Positions 56,634-64,000 of a DNA stretch of 64,000 nt are shown here, piece after piece. The notes beneath the pieces are model-generated. The model saw nothing but the letters and a program-made list of their open reading frames with translations, had not been told where the DNA came from and did no database searches. This DNA is from Methanolinea sp. Lineage in GTDB: Archaea; Halobacteriota; Methanomicrobia; Methanomicrobiales; Methanospirillaceae. Position 1 is the first letter of the stretch. Each line of letters begins with the position of its first letter. The translations under genes and the position numbers were made by a program. The DNA is taken from positions 37,315 through 101,314 of the forward strand of contig JANIHI010000005.1 in NCBI GenBank assembly GCA_024518585.1, given 5' to 3'.

Positions 56634-56990
56634 ATGGCACCAATCGTGATTGAGATCGTGGGCCTCAAGGACTCGACATGTTCACCTTTTCCCTGCGACA
56701 TGACCCGGAGTTGCGGTCTCTATGACTGCCACCCCACGGGGATGCTCGTCCCGGCTTTTGAGGCGCTGAAAAAAGAACTCCACCAGCAGTACGGGGACGC
56801 CGTGCGCCTCACCCTGGTTCTCATCGATACGGAGATCCCAGACCACCTCCAGGCGATCATCAAGGAGAAGTACCCCCCCCTGCCCTTCGTGGTCATCGAT
56901 GGCAGCCTGGTCCCGATGGGACGCATCTCGCTCCCCCTCATGCAGAAGGAGATTGAAAAGAGGATGGGGGATCTGAGACGACCTTCGTGA
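56634..56990 (+). CDS. Cysteine-rich protein, possible thioredoxin-fold
   Basis: The 118-residue protein has cysteines in CSPFPC and later CGLYDC segments and an alpha/beta pattern that resembles a thioredoxin fold (LTLVLIDTE, then PPLPFVVIDG with a proline before the strand). It follows the glutaredoxin and disulfide-reductase genes, which suggests a redox role. The start at 56634 is chosen because structured sequence begins there. The end overlaps the convergent carbonic anhydrase gene by 53 bp. Confidence 0.6.
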   Translation: MAPIVIEIVGLKDSTCSPFPCDMTRSCGLYDCHPTGMLVPAFEALKKELHQQYGDAVRLTLVLIDTEIPDHLQAIIKEKYPPLPFVVIDGSLVPMGRISLPLMQKEIEKRMGDLRRPS

Positions 56991-57555
56991 GTTCTCCTGT
57001 CTCAAGGTCGTAATAGAGACCATGGATCTGGATTTTCTTCTCAAGAAGTGCCTTTTTGACAATGGGGTAGTTTTTCAGGTGCTCGATCTGGAGAAGAATA
57101 TTCTCCCTCTCGATCATCCTCGACCGTTTCTTCATGTCCTCGGGTGTTTTTGGCGGAGATATGCGGGCATCCACACGTTTTTTTGCTTCCACAGCATTGT
57201 TGAGCCAGAGAGGGATATAGACATCATCCGTCTCCTTGTCGAGTGCCTTGATCGCCCCGCAGTCTGAATGCCCGCATATCACGATATCCTTCACTTTCAG
57301 ATGACGGATTGCATACTCAAGGACAGTTGCAAAGTTCCAGTCATGGAGCGGCGCAATGTTTCCGATGTTCCGGTGCATGAAAAGTGTCCCGGGCATGGCC
57401 TGGGTGATGTGGCCGGTCTGGATACGCGAATCGGAACACCCAATCCACAGGACCTACGGGCTCTGTCCCCTGGTCAGTTCCCTGTAGTGTTCCTGGTTTT
57501 CCCTGAAGAATCCCTCTCTGAATTTTTTATTTCCTTCAAGAAGTTTGTCAATCAT
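56938..57555 (-). pseudogene. Beta-class carbonic anhydrase interrupted by an in-frame TAG
   Basis: Reading from ATG 57555 (with AGGTGAT 7 bases upstream) gives a normal beta-carbonic anhydrase of 205 codons. Codon 34 is TAG (57456-57454), exactly before VLWIGCSDSR. The zinc ligands would be C40, H96 and C99, with the D42/R44 pair intact. Starting after the stop, at ATG 57396, leaves out C40, D42 and R44 and would be inactive. Homologues usually have Lys/Arg or similar at codon 34, and AAG to TAG is a single change. It may be a fresh pseudogene, a sequencing error or a read-through gene. At least five other genes here end in TAG, so TAG is a normal stop. Confidence 0.8.
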
Positions 57556-57878
57556 GGAGAGAATCACCTTTCCCCTGTGGAAAACCGACCCGTGAATTCC
57601 ACACTACGTGCCCTCGGATCGAAACTGAGTCCATGGGCCGCCCCAATGAGAATACCGCCGGTATTTTCATTTTCCTGCATGATTCACGAAACGATTTCCA
57701 TCATTTGTGGTAAACCGGTACCCGTCTCCTGTACTCTGGCAGGAGGGGTTTTTCCGTCCACTGGGTTATTGTCCCATGACATAATAAACAATCGATATAC
57801 TTCTGCCCCGAACAGGACGTGCGGGAGAGATTGCGGGAACACCGGGATTTTACCTCTCCGGGGAGGGTTTTTTGCGAA
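57556..57878. other. Divergent intergenic region
   Basis: This region separates the carbonic anhydrase gene (minus) from the DUF1624 gene (plus). It holds the SD of the carbonic anhydrase just at its left end, a perfect inverted repeat (separate entry), and AT-rich CATAATAAACAATCGATATAC at about 57779-57800 as the likely plus-strand promoter. No gene seen. Confidence 0.4.
57651..57665. repeat. Perfect inverted repeat
   Basis: AATACC-GCC-GGTATT is followed on the plus strand by TTCATTTTC. It lies about 96 bases upstream of the carbonic anhydrase ATG and could be an operator or a short hairpin. Confidence 0.4.
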
Positions 57879-58643
57879 ATGGAGAACGTGAAAGGTCAGC
57901 CGGCAAGGTTTTGGGAGGTTGATTTCATCAGGGGTATTGCAGTCATCATGATGATTTGCTTCCACCTGGTCTTTGACCTGGCTTACCTGGACATCTTCGA
58001 TGCCGGAGTCTATTCGGGTCCCTGGAGGTTCGTTGCCATCTGCACCGTTTCTCTCTTCCTCTTCATAGCCGGGATCTCCCTCTCGATCAGCAGTGCGCGG
58101 GCGAAAGGGACACTCCATGGGTCCGCGTATGTACTCAAGTTCGTAAAGAGGGGTGCCGGGATATTTGCCCTCGGACTTCTCATAACGCTCGCTACCTTCC
58201 TCCTCGTACCAGACGCCCCCGTCATTTTTGGAATCCTCCACCTCATTGGCATCTCAATCATCATTGCACCCCTCTTTCTCCCCTACAGGTGGGCAAACCT
58301 GGTAGGGGGATTCCTCCTTGTCACTGCCGGTGCGGTGATGCCGGTGACCGGGGGGACCATGTACCTTCTCTGGCTCGGCTTCCCACCGGATGGATTTTCC
58401 AGTATTGATTATACCCCCGTCATACCCTGGTTGGGCGTTCTCCTCATCGGCGTATTCGCGGGCAAGACCCTCTATCCGGGGGGGAGGAGGAGGTTTGAGA
58501 TACCGGACGTCTCCCTGCCCCTGCGGGGAGGGATCAGTCTCCTGGGAAGACATTCCCTTGCCATCTATCTCGTGCACCAACCGGTTATCCTCCTCCTGAT
58601 CTTCATCATCTGGTCCGTCCCCTTTCCTGGTGCGCCGTCTTAA
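57879..58643 (+). CDS. DUF1624 / heparan-alpha-glucosaminide N-acetyltransferase-like membrane protein
   Basis: The 254-residue protein has about seven membrane helices and the family start RFWEVDFIRGIAVIMMICFHLVFDL, with LFLFIAGISLSIS and the late GRHSLAIYLVHQP. These fit the DUF1624/acyltransferase-3-like group. It probably transfers an acyl group to a cell-surface glycan. Start 57879 fits the family N-terminus; the frame is open to 57819. Confidence 0.85.
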   Translation: MENVKGQPARFWEVDFIRGIAVIMMICFHLVFDLAYLDIFDAGVYSGPWRFVAICTVSLFLFIAGISLSISSARAKGTLHGSAYVLKFVKRGAGIFALGLLITLATFLLVPDAPVIFGILHLIGISIIIAPLFLPYRWANLVGGFLLVTAGAVMPVTGGTMYLLWLGFPPDGFSSIDYTPVIPWLGVLLIGVFAGKTLYPGGRRRFEIPDVSLPLRGGISLLGRHSLAIYLVHQPVILLLIFIIWSVPFPGAPS

Positions 58644-58689
58644 ACCGGGAGGGACCGGGGAGGAAGAAATTGCCGTGAATAATACTGAC

Positions 58690-60519
58690 TCAGGGTGTTG
58701 CCTCGCGGAATCGCAGGATAAACGTTGTTCCCTGGGTGTGGTCCCCGGCAACCCGGTCAGTCACTTTAATAGTTCCGCCGTAGCGGGAAATGAGCTTTTT
58801 TACGATGTAAAGACCAAGACCCTTCCCCGTTTCACCGGCTTTTTCACTTGAAAATCTCTTAAATATAACTTTTTTCAAATCGTCTGGTATACCAGGGCAA
58901 TTATCTGACACGGTCACAACCACCTCTTCGGGACCAGGTTTGATAATGGAAATGGAGATCCTTACATCCGGGCCACCAAACTTGATGGAGTTCCCGATCA
59001 GGTTTGAAAATATCTCCCCCAGCAGGTCGTCTGCCCAGACCAGGACAAATCTTCCGCTGTATTCGATGAGAGCATCGGGAAAGAGGGAGATTTCTTTCCT
59101 GATGGCTTGGTCAAGGTCACATGGCCGGAGGTTGTTCTGCCTGCCATGGATCTTCCTGATGGTCTCGACATTCCGGATGATCTCCCTGCTCTTCTTAATA
59201 CCCTCGATCACCTTGCGTGCCATTTCCTTCTGTTCCCCCGAGAGCATCTCGAGGAGCAGGTCCCCATACCAGAGAGAGGCAAGGTTCGCATTGTTGATGT
59301 CATGCATCAGGATGTCAATGTAGAGGTTTGCCTGCCTGCTCGTCTCGGCGAGTTTCTCAAATAAGAACACCCGCATCATGGCGTTGGCGATCTCCCGACA
59401 GAGCATCTCAATCGTCTCTCCGGGAAGGGACTTCATTTGTTTTCGGGAGAGGAGGCAGAGGACTCCGATTTTCTGGCCCTGGGATTCCAGGGGGTGGACC
59501 CTGATCTCCCGGGGAAAACCAGCAACGGTATCTCCATCAGCCCGGAAGACGAATGGCAATCCGCGGGCCACGGCATCTCTCCACTCCACAGAAGTGGCCG
59601 AGTCAGACGTCTCGAGGACTTTTGCAAGACCTGTATCCCCCGTCCAGAACCACCGGGGTTTTCCCGCTGCCTCGAGGATGTATATCCCGGAAGAATCGCA
59701 TTGCACAACATCCTTCAGGTGGAAGAGGACCGCATCAGCCAATACCTCGGGCCTTGTGGCGGCAGAGGTGTCGGCAATGATGCGGTTGATGAGGGCAAGC
59801 TGCTCATTCCTTGCCCGGAGTTCGTTCTCCTGGGTGATCCTGGCAGAAATGTCAACGACCATGAGGACGATCGCCTGTCCCGGGAGACGGGCCCCTGAAA
59901 CGAGAACAGGGATTGGTACGCCATCGGCACGGGTAAGGGAACTCTCTTTCTGCGGGGCAAGGCCATTGGCGTCGAGAGCTTTGAAAAATGACTCCCTCCC
60001 CGGTTCATCTCTCCAGAATCGGACGAAAGGCTTTCCCATGATGTCATCAGGTGTGGCACCGAGTAGTGCGCCCCCGCGGGGATTTGCCTCCTCGATAGCG
60101 AGGGTATTGTCTCCATTCCGAAGAATGAATATGCCTGCTTCCGAGCTGTTGAATATACCGCGGTAGCGTGCATCTTTTTCCTGTATTCCACCCGAGAGCG
60201 ACGATATGACAACCGCGACAGCGACGAGGATATAGAAACTTGCTGTCGTGACCGCAAACGTGACCTCATTCACGGTCGTCGCAGAGAAAAGGTAGACCGA
60301 AAAGACCTCGAGGATTCCGACGATGACGGCAAAAATCACACCCTGCCGGGGAAACCAGTACGCGGCAAGGATGATGGGGATGTAAAAGAGGAGGGGCGTA
60401 AAGACCATGAGCCCGTTGACGTTTCCCCAGCCAAAGGCGACTGCTGCCAGGAAGGTAATGAAAGAAAGGACGATGAGCTGGGCATTCATACCGCCCAATT
60501 CGCGAAATTTCCCTGGCAT
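58690..60519 (-). CDS. Membrane histidine kinase with PAS and GAF domains
   Basis: The 609-residue protein has about four to five N-terminal membrane helices (10-110), a PAS domain (about 118-230), a GAF-like domain (about 240-390) and a kinase core. The phosphorylated His is in LMHDINN (near 406). The HATPase has NLIGNSIKFGG, DNCPGIP and GKGLGLYIVKK. The HDINN form of the H-box is common in archaeal kinases. It probably senses a small molecule or redox state; the neighbouring REC protein is the likely partner. Confidence 0.9.
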   Translation of the reverse strand: MPGKFRELGGMNAQLIVLSFITFLAAVAFGWGNVNGLMVFTPLLFYIPIILAAYWFPRQGVIFAVIVGILEVFSVYLFSATTVNEVTFAVTTASFYILVAVAVVISSLSGGIQEKDARYRGIFNSSEAGIFILRNGDNTLAIEEANPRGGALLGATPDDIMGKPFVRFWRDEPGRESFFKALDANGLAPQKESSLTRADGVPIPVLVSGARLPGQAIVLMVVDISARITQENELRARNEQLALINRIIADTSAATRPEVLADAVLFHLKDVVQCDSSGIYILEAAGKPRWFWTGDTGLAKVLETSDSATSVEWRDAVARGLPFVFRADGDTVAGFPREIRVHPLESQGQKIGVLCLLSRKQMKSLPGETIEMLCREIANAMMRVFLFEKLAETSRQANLYIDILMHDINNANLASLWYGDLLLEMLSGEQKEMARKVIEGIKKSREIIRNVETIRKIHGRQNNLRPCDLDQAIRKEISLFPDALIEYSGRFVLVWADDLLGEIFSNLIGNSIKFGGPDVRISISIIKPGPEEVVVTVSDNCPGIPDDLKKVIFKRFSSEKAGETGKGLGLYIVKKLISRYGGTIKVTDRVAGDHTQGTTFILRFREATP

Positions 60520-60619
60520 GACCGGTTCACCGATACACTAGTAATAGCATTCCGTTTCATTTAATACTGGAGGTCACGGACAATGCCTCGACGGGGAAGA
60601 ATGAGTATCTTCTCCTCCA

Positions 60620-61972
60620 TTATCGGGAGAGTGACCGGGGAGTCATCCGGAGAATCGTTTGGGCCTTGTCAAAGGAACGTCTTGCCTCCTCGAACTTGCC
60701 GAGTTCCTTGAGGCAGACCCCCCGGTAGTTCCATGCGTTCACGTTGTCAGGTTCCTTCTGGAGAACAAGGTCAAAACAGGTAACGGCCTTTTCATAGAGC
60801 GTGTAGTCGCCTGTCTCCTTCCCGAGTTTCTCCAGTGTCTCGCCTTTGGCATAGTAGGTGGCCGGTACCTTGCCATCGAGATCGAGTGCCCTGTCAAAGC
60901 ACTGGAGGGCCTCCTCGTACCTGCCAAGTTCCTTGAGGCATATCCCTTTCTCTCTCCAGGCGTCCACGTGGGTGGGATCCATCTCGATGACCCGGTCAAA
61001 ACATTCAATGGCATCCAGGAACCTCCCCTGCTTGTAGTAGAGGTCTATTCCCCGCTTGAACCAGCTTGCCGTGGATTTCCCGAATATGCGGTCAAAAAGA
61101 CCTATCTCTTTCTCTTTCTCTATTTCTGCCTTCTGTTCCTCTGTTATTTTGCGTATTTCCGTGATGTCGCGGATGGTCTCGATCGCTCCCATGAATGTGC
61201 CTTTCCGGTCGGTGATAAGGGTGGCCCTCGACCAGAGGACGGCGTTTTTTCCATTCCTCCGGGCCGTGGGATTTTCGGCAACGAGTGAGTTCCCGTCTCT
61301 CTGGATGTTCTGGTACGAGAGAGCCCGGATCTCTGATTCAGGGCTCGCGATGAGGTTGATGAGCAGGGGGCGGCGGGTACCGTAGAAGGGGATTGCGTAC
61401 TCGTAGTTGCCCTTTCCGATCATGTCAGACGCCGGGACGCCGGTCAGGTCCTCCATTGCCTTGTTCCATGAAATGACCCTGCCTTCCCTGTCAATTGCAA
61501 ACGTGGCATCAGGGAGGTGATTGATGATATCGACCATCTGCCTGTCTGCGAGGTGGAGGGACTCTTCCGCTGCCCTCCGGCTGATGGCCTGGCGGATCAT
61601 CCTGTCGAGTTCCGCAAACTGTGACTTGGGGTCCTGACCCTTCGAGAGGTAAAAGTCTGCCCTGTTGTTCAGGGCCTCGATCACAACGTGCTCCCGCCCC
61701 TTCCCGGTAAAAATAATGAACGGGGTGAGGTCTCCCTGTGCCCTGAGTATCTTGAGGAGGACGATCCCGTCCATCATGGGCATCTCGTAGTCAGAGACAA
61801 TGGCATCAAACGCCCGGGACTTCAGGAGCTCGAGGGCCTCGATGGCGGAGCGGCAGGTCTCGACACACAGTTCACCGGACCGTTCCAGGAACAGCTTGGT
61901 GATCTCGAGGAGAGCCGGTTCATCATCGATGAAGAGGACTGAGATCCGGTCATCCGGGTTTGCGGCTGCCAT
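60620..61972 (-). CDS. Response regulator with PAS domain and TPR repeats
   Basis: The 450-residue protein has a receiver domain (1-125; acidic pocket IDDE, phospho-Asp D61 in SDYEMP, Thr and Lys further on), a PAS domain (about 145-270) and four TPR-like repeats (about 305-445; AIECFDRVIEMDPTHVDAW type). No DNA-binding or kinase domain is seen, so output is likely by protein contact. It lies upstream of the kinase gene on the same strand with 100 bp between them. Confidence 0.9.
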   Translation of the reverse strand: MAAANPDDRISVLFIDDEPALLEITKLFLERSGELCVETCRSAIEALELLKSRAFDAIVSDYEMPMMDGIVLLKILRAQGDLTPFIIFTGKGREHVVIEALNNRADFYLSKGQDPKSQFAELDRMIRQAISRRAAEESLHLADRQMVDIINHLPDATFAIDREGRVISWNKAMEDLTGVPASDMIGKGNYEYAIPFYGTRRPLLINLIASPESEIRALSYQNIQRDGNSLVAENPTARRNGKNAVLWSRATLITDRKGTFMGAIETIRDITEIRKITEEQKAEIEKEKEIGLFDRIFGKSTASWFKRGIDLYYKQGRFLDAIECFDRVIEMDPTHVDAWREKGICLKELGRYEEALQCFDRALDLDGKVPATYYAKGETLEKLGKETGDYTLYEKAVTCFDLVLQKEPDNVNAWNYRGVCLKELGKFEEARRSFDKAQTILRMTPRSLSR

Positions 61973-62011
61973 TCCCGGTACATCGTTTCCACCTTGTTGT
62001 ACTTAACCCTT

Positions 62012-63715
62012 TCATCTATTCCCTTGGGCGGTCTCGAGGAAAAGGGGGACATCCCTGAACGTTTCGCCGTCAAAAACCCCCCTCTCGGTGATCCGGAGGT
62101 GGGGAATGACAGTCAGGGACAGGAACGAGAGGTACATGAAGGCCCCTGGGACAGCCCCGAGTGATTTGGCCCTCTCGTGGAGCAGGCCGAGCTTCTCGGC
62201 AACCTCCTCGGCCGGGAGGAGGGACATGAGTCCTGCACATTCGAGGGGCAGCACCTCTGACCCTTCGCTGTCGACGACGGCAAGACCTCCCCCCGGGGTG
62301 ATGATGGATGCAAGCGCTCTCCTGATGGAATCATCATCCGCCCCGACTGCAACCAGGTTGTGGGCGTCATGGGCAACGCTCCCCGCAATGGCACCCCGCT
62401 CAAGCCCAAATCCATGGACGAGACCAACTCCTGCCTTTCCCCTCCTGTACCGGCTGCAGACCACAACTTTCAGGATGTCCCTGTCTATGTCAGGGACATG
62501 TGTCCCGTCAACCCAAAGGAGGAGTTCCCTTGTCAGGATCTGTCCGGGGACGATCCCAATCACCCGGGCGGTGCCTTCCCCATTTATTGAGAGTTGAGCC
62601 GGCCGGGGAACCTCCGCTGCCATGGGAGACGGCAGGGGGCGGGGTGCCCGGCGGGGGAAAGAGGCGACCGGTCTCCCCCCCGCGTAAGTTGTTGAAATGG
62701 AAAAGGGTTCCCCACCGTCCAGGATGCAGAAATCAGCCCTCCTCCCGGGGGCAAGGGCTCCCCTGTCAGGGAGCATGAACCTTTCCGCAGGGGAAAGGGT
62801 CGCCATCCGGAGTCCGGTTTCAAGCTCAAGTCCCATGTCGAGAGATTTTCGGATGCAGTCATCGATGTGGCCATCCTTCACGAGGAGGTCTGCATGCCGG
62901 TCATCGGTTGCATAGCAGAGGCGCGGTGCCGTGCAGGGGTTTGCAAGCGGCAGGAGGGCTGAGAGGTTCTTCTCGGTTGTCCCTTCGCGGAGGAAGATAT
63001 ACATGCCCCTCCTGAGTTTTTGGACTGCCTCGCCGGGACCCGTGCATTCATGGTCGCTCTGGATCCCCGCGCAGAGGTAGGCATTGAGCGGGTGTTCATT
63101 GAGAAGGGGTGCATGCCCGTCGATCACGGAAAAGAGGCGGAGTTTCTCCCACATGTCATGGTCCTTTTCGAGGACAGCGGGCACGTTCATCACTTCTCCC
63201 AGGCCGATGATGCCCTCCCGTCCTGCATAGTCCCCGAGATCTTCTGCCGACAGGGAGGCCCCCCCCGCGTCCAGCGGTGTGGCGGGGACGCACGAGGGGA
63301 GCATGAAGAGGATGTCGATGGGAAGCCCCTCCCGCTCGGAGATCATGTACTCGAGACCTTGTTTCCCGCAGACATTTGAAATCTCGTGGGGATCGGCAAT
63401 CACGGTGGTGGTCCCATGGGCGGCGGCCACCCGTGCATACTCTGACGGGACGAGGAGGGAACTCTCGATGTGGACGTGTGCATCAATGAGGCCGGGAATA
63501 ACCCTTCGTCCCCGAAGGTCATGGGTCTTTTTCGCCCTGTACCCATTCCCAACCCCGACAATCCTCCCCCTGCTGACCGCAAAATCGGTATCGGTCCAGT
63601 TGCAGGAGAAGGGATCGTAGAGGCAGGCATGGGAAAAGAGGTCATCAGCCGGTTTTCGGCCGAGCGCAGCGTCAATACATGCCATCCTGTCAAAAGCGGG
63701 GGGCCGTTTTGCCAT
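62012..63715 (-). CDS. ade: Adenine deaminase
   Basis: The 567-residue amidohydrolase has PGLIDAHVHIESS (H80, H82), GTTTVIADPHEISNVCG, YATDDRH and the C-terminal domain with VHGFGLERGAIAGSVAHDAHN. These are the Ade hallmarks. It converts adenine to hypoxanthine in purine salvage. The start 63715 is chosen over the longer open frame to 63835, which has no family sequence. No clear SD is seen. Confidence 0.92.
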   Translation of the reverse strand: MAKRPPAFDRMACIDAALGRKPADDLFSHACLYDPFSCNWTDTDFAVSRGRIVGVGNGYRAKKTHDLRGRRVIPGLIDAHVHIESSLLVPSEYARVAAAHGTTTVIADPHEISNVCGKQGLEYMISEREGLPIDILFMLPSCVPATPLDAGGASLSAEDLGDYAGREGIIGLGEVMNVPAVLEKDHDMWEKLRLFSVIDGHAPLLNEHPLNAYLCAGIQSDHECTGPGEAVQKLRRGMYIFLREGTTEKNLSALLPLANPCTAPRLCYATDDRHADLLVKDGHIDDCIRKSLDMGLELETGLRMATLSPAERFMLPDRGALAPGRRADFCILDGGEPFSISTTYAGGRPVASFPRRAPRPLPSPMAAEVPRPAQLSINGEGTARVIGIVPGQILTRELLLWVDGTHVPDIDRDILKVVVCSRYRRGKAGVGLVHGFGLERGAIAGSVAHDAHNLVAVGADDDSIRRALASIITPGGGLAVVDSEGSEVLPLECAGLMSLLPAEEVAEKLGLLHERAKSLGAVPGAFMYLSFLSLTVIPHLRITERGVFDGETFRDVPLFLETAQGNR

Positions 63716-64000
63716 GGGGGAAATTGGTCTGGATGCCGTGAATAAGGTTGTGCAGGAAAAAGAATCCCCACACCGGGAAAGAGAAGTTACATTACATCTT
63801 GGGGTCCCATACTGTAATTCATATGTGGCAGGCACTCCCCCGAAAGCGACCGTCTGGAGGTCTTTCCAGTGCAGAGCCTGTCCAATCAGTGAATTCCCTA
63901 TATAAACCTACCTGATTTTCCCGTTTACAGGGGCTCAGATCTTGTAAAACGCGTTGTATCAGACACATTTCGGTACCTTTATATACTTTGAAGTCGTGCC
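63716..64000. other. Right-end intergenic region
   Basis: It contains two TATA-like elements: CTATATAAAC at about 63898-63907 and CTTTATATACTT at about 63976-63987. The latter, near the window end, may be the promoter of a gene outside the window on the plus strand. No gene is seen in it. Confidence 0.4.

Noticed and set aside
57396..57555. Carbonic anhydrase starting at ATG 57396 as a complete gene
   Set aside because: This would drop a zinc ligand and the Asp-Arg pair; the missing part is present in frame upstream of it, behind the TAG and a good start site.
1..64000. Insertion sequences, integrases, prophage genes or rRNA
   Set aside because: None of these was recognised; no transposase-like frames or terminal repeats were noticed by reading.

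Overview
The window is a GC-rich stretch of a methanogenic archaeon, most likely a member of the Methanomicrobiales. Archaeal signature genes support this: MCM, two RFC small subunits, TBP, DnaG primase, Nmd3, the archaeal CoA route (pantoate kinase plus phosphopantothenate synthetase) and CDP-archaeol synthase. Methanogen-type genes point the same way: the methanopterin genes mptD and mptN, methanogenesis marker 14, and a tetraether lipid synthase homologue. Many large PKD/PEGA surface proteins fit that order. The assignment is by protein recognition only. Genes are dense, often overlap by ATGA or GTGA, and lie in long co-directional runs.

Region by region. 1-3247 (minus): a cut MoxR ATPase, a DUF4350 protein, a DUF4129-like membrane protein and a small membrane protein in one tight cluster. 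3374-5337 (plus): a small exported protein and an AIR-synthase-related enzyme. 5384-16594 (minus): a 12-gene run, rfcS-mcm-mptD-tatD-DUF424-nmd3-taw2-dfp-pok-pps-rfcS2-methyltransferase, joining replication, ribosome/tRNA maturation and most of the early CoA pathway. 16846-23115 (minus): a 2089-residue surface protein with SBBP beta-propeller repeats, 11 PKD domains (eight of them in near-identical 255-bp tandem repeats), and a C-terminal membrane anchor. 23371-27570 (plus): RPA-associated protein, calcineurin-type phosphoesterase and Lhr helicase; tbp converges on them.

28244-32171 (plus): two paralogous acyl-CoA synthetases and tRNA-Leu(CAG). 32319-33686 (minus): a PEGA surface protein. 34081-39937 (plus): RND/MMPL transporter, dihydroorotase, DUF167, dnaG, UPF0058. 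39980-46789: mptN, an ornithine cyclodeaminase/alanine dehydrogenase homologue, the lipid genes tes and carS (divergent), then pyrE-purD-argF. 47171-52913 (plus): an unusual apparent operon of a calpain-like cysteine protease, a beta-propeller/PKD/PEGA membrane-anchored protein, and two paralogous HEAT-repeat proteins with C-terminal membrane domains.

52965-63715: methanogenesis marker 14 with a small partner, small membrane proteins, a redox cluster (glutaredoxin, ferredoxin:disulfide reductase-type protein with rubredoxin domain, Cys-rich protein), a beta-carbonic anhydrase whose reading frame carries an in-frame TAG, a DUF1624 membrane protein, a histidine kinase, a REC-PAS-TPR regulator, and adenine deaminase.

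The most noteworthy items are the archaeal calpain-like protease with complete Q/C/H/N active-site residues and its operon, the TAG in the carbonic anhydrase, the homogenised PKD repeats, and the RFC small-subunit paralogue with a degenerate Walker B.
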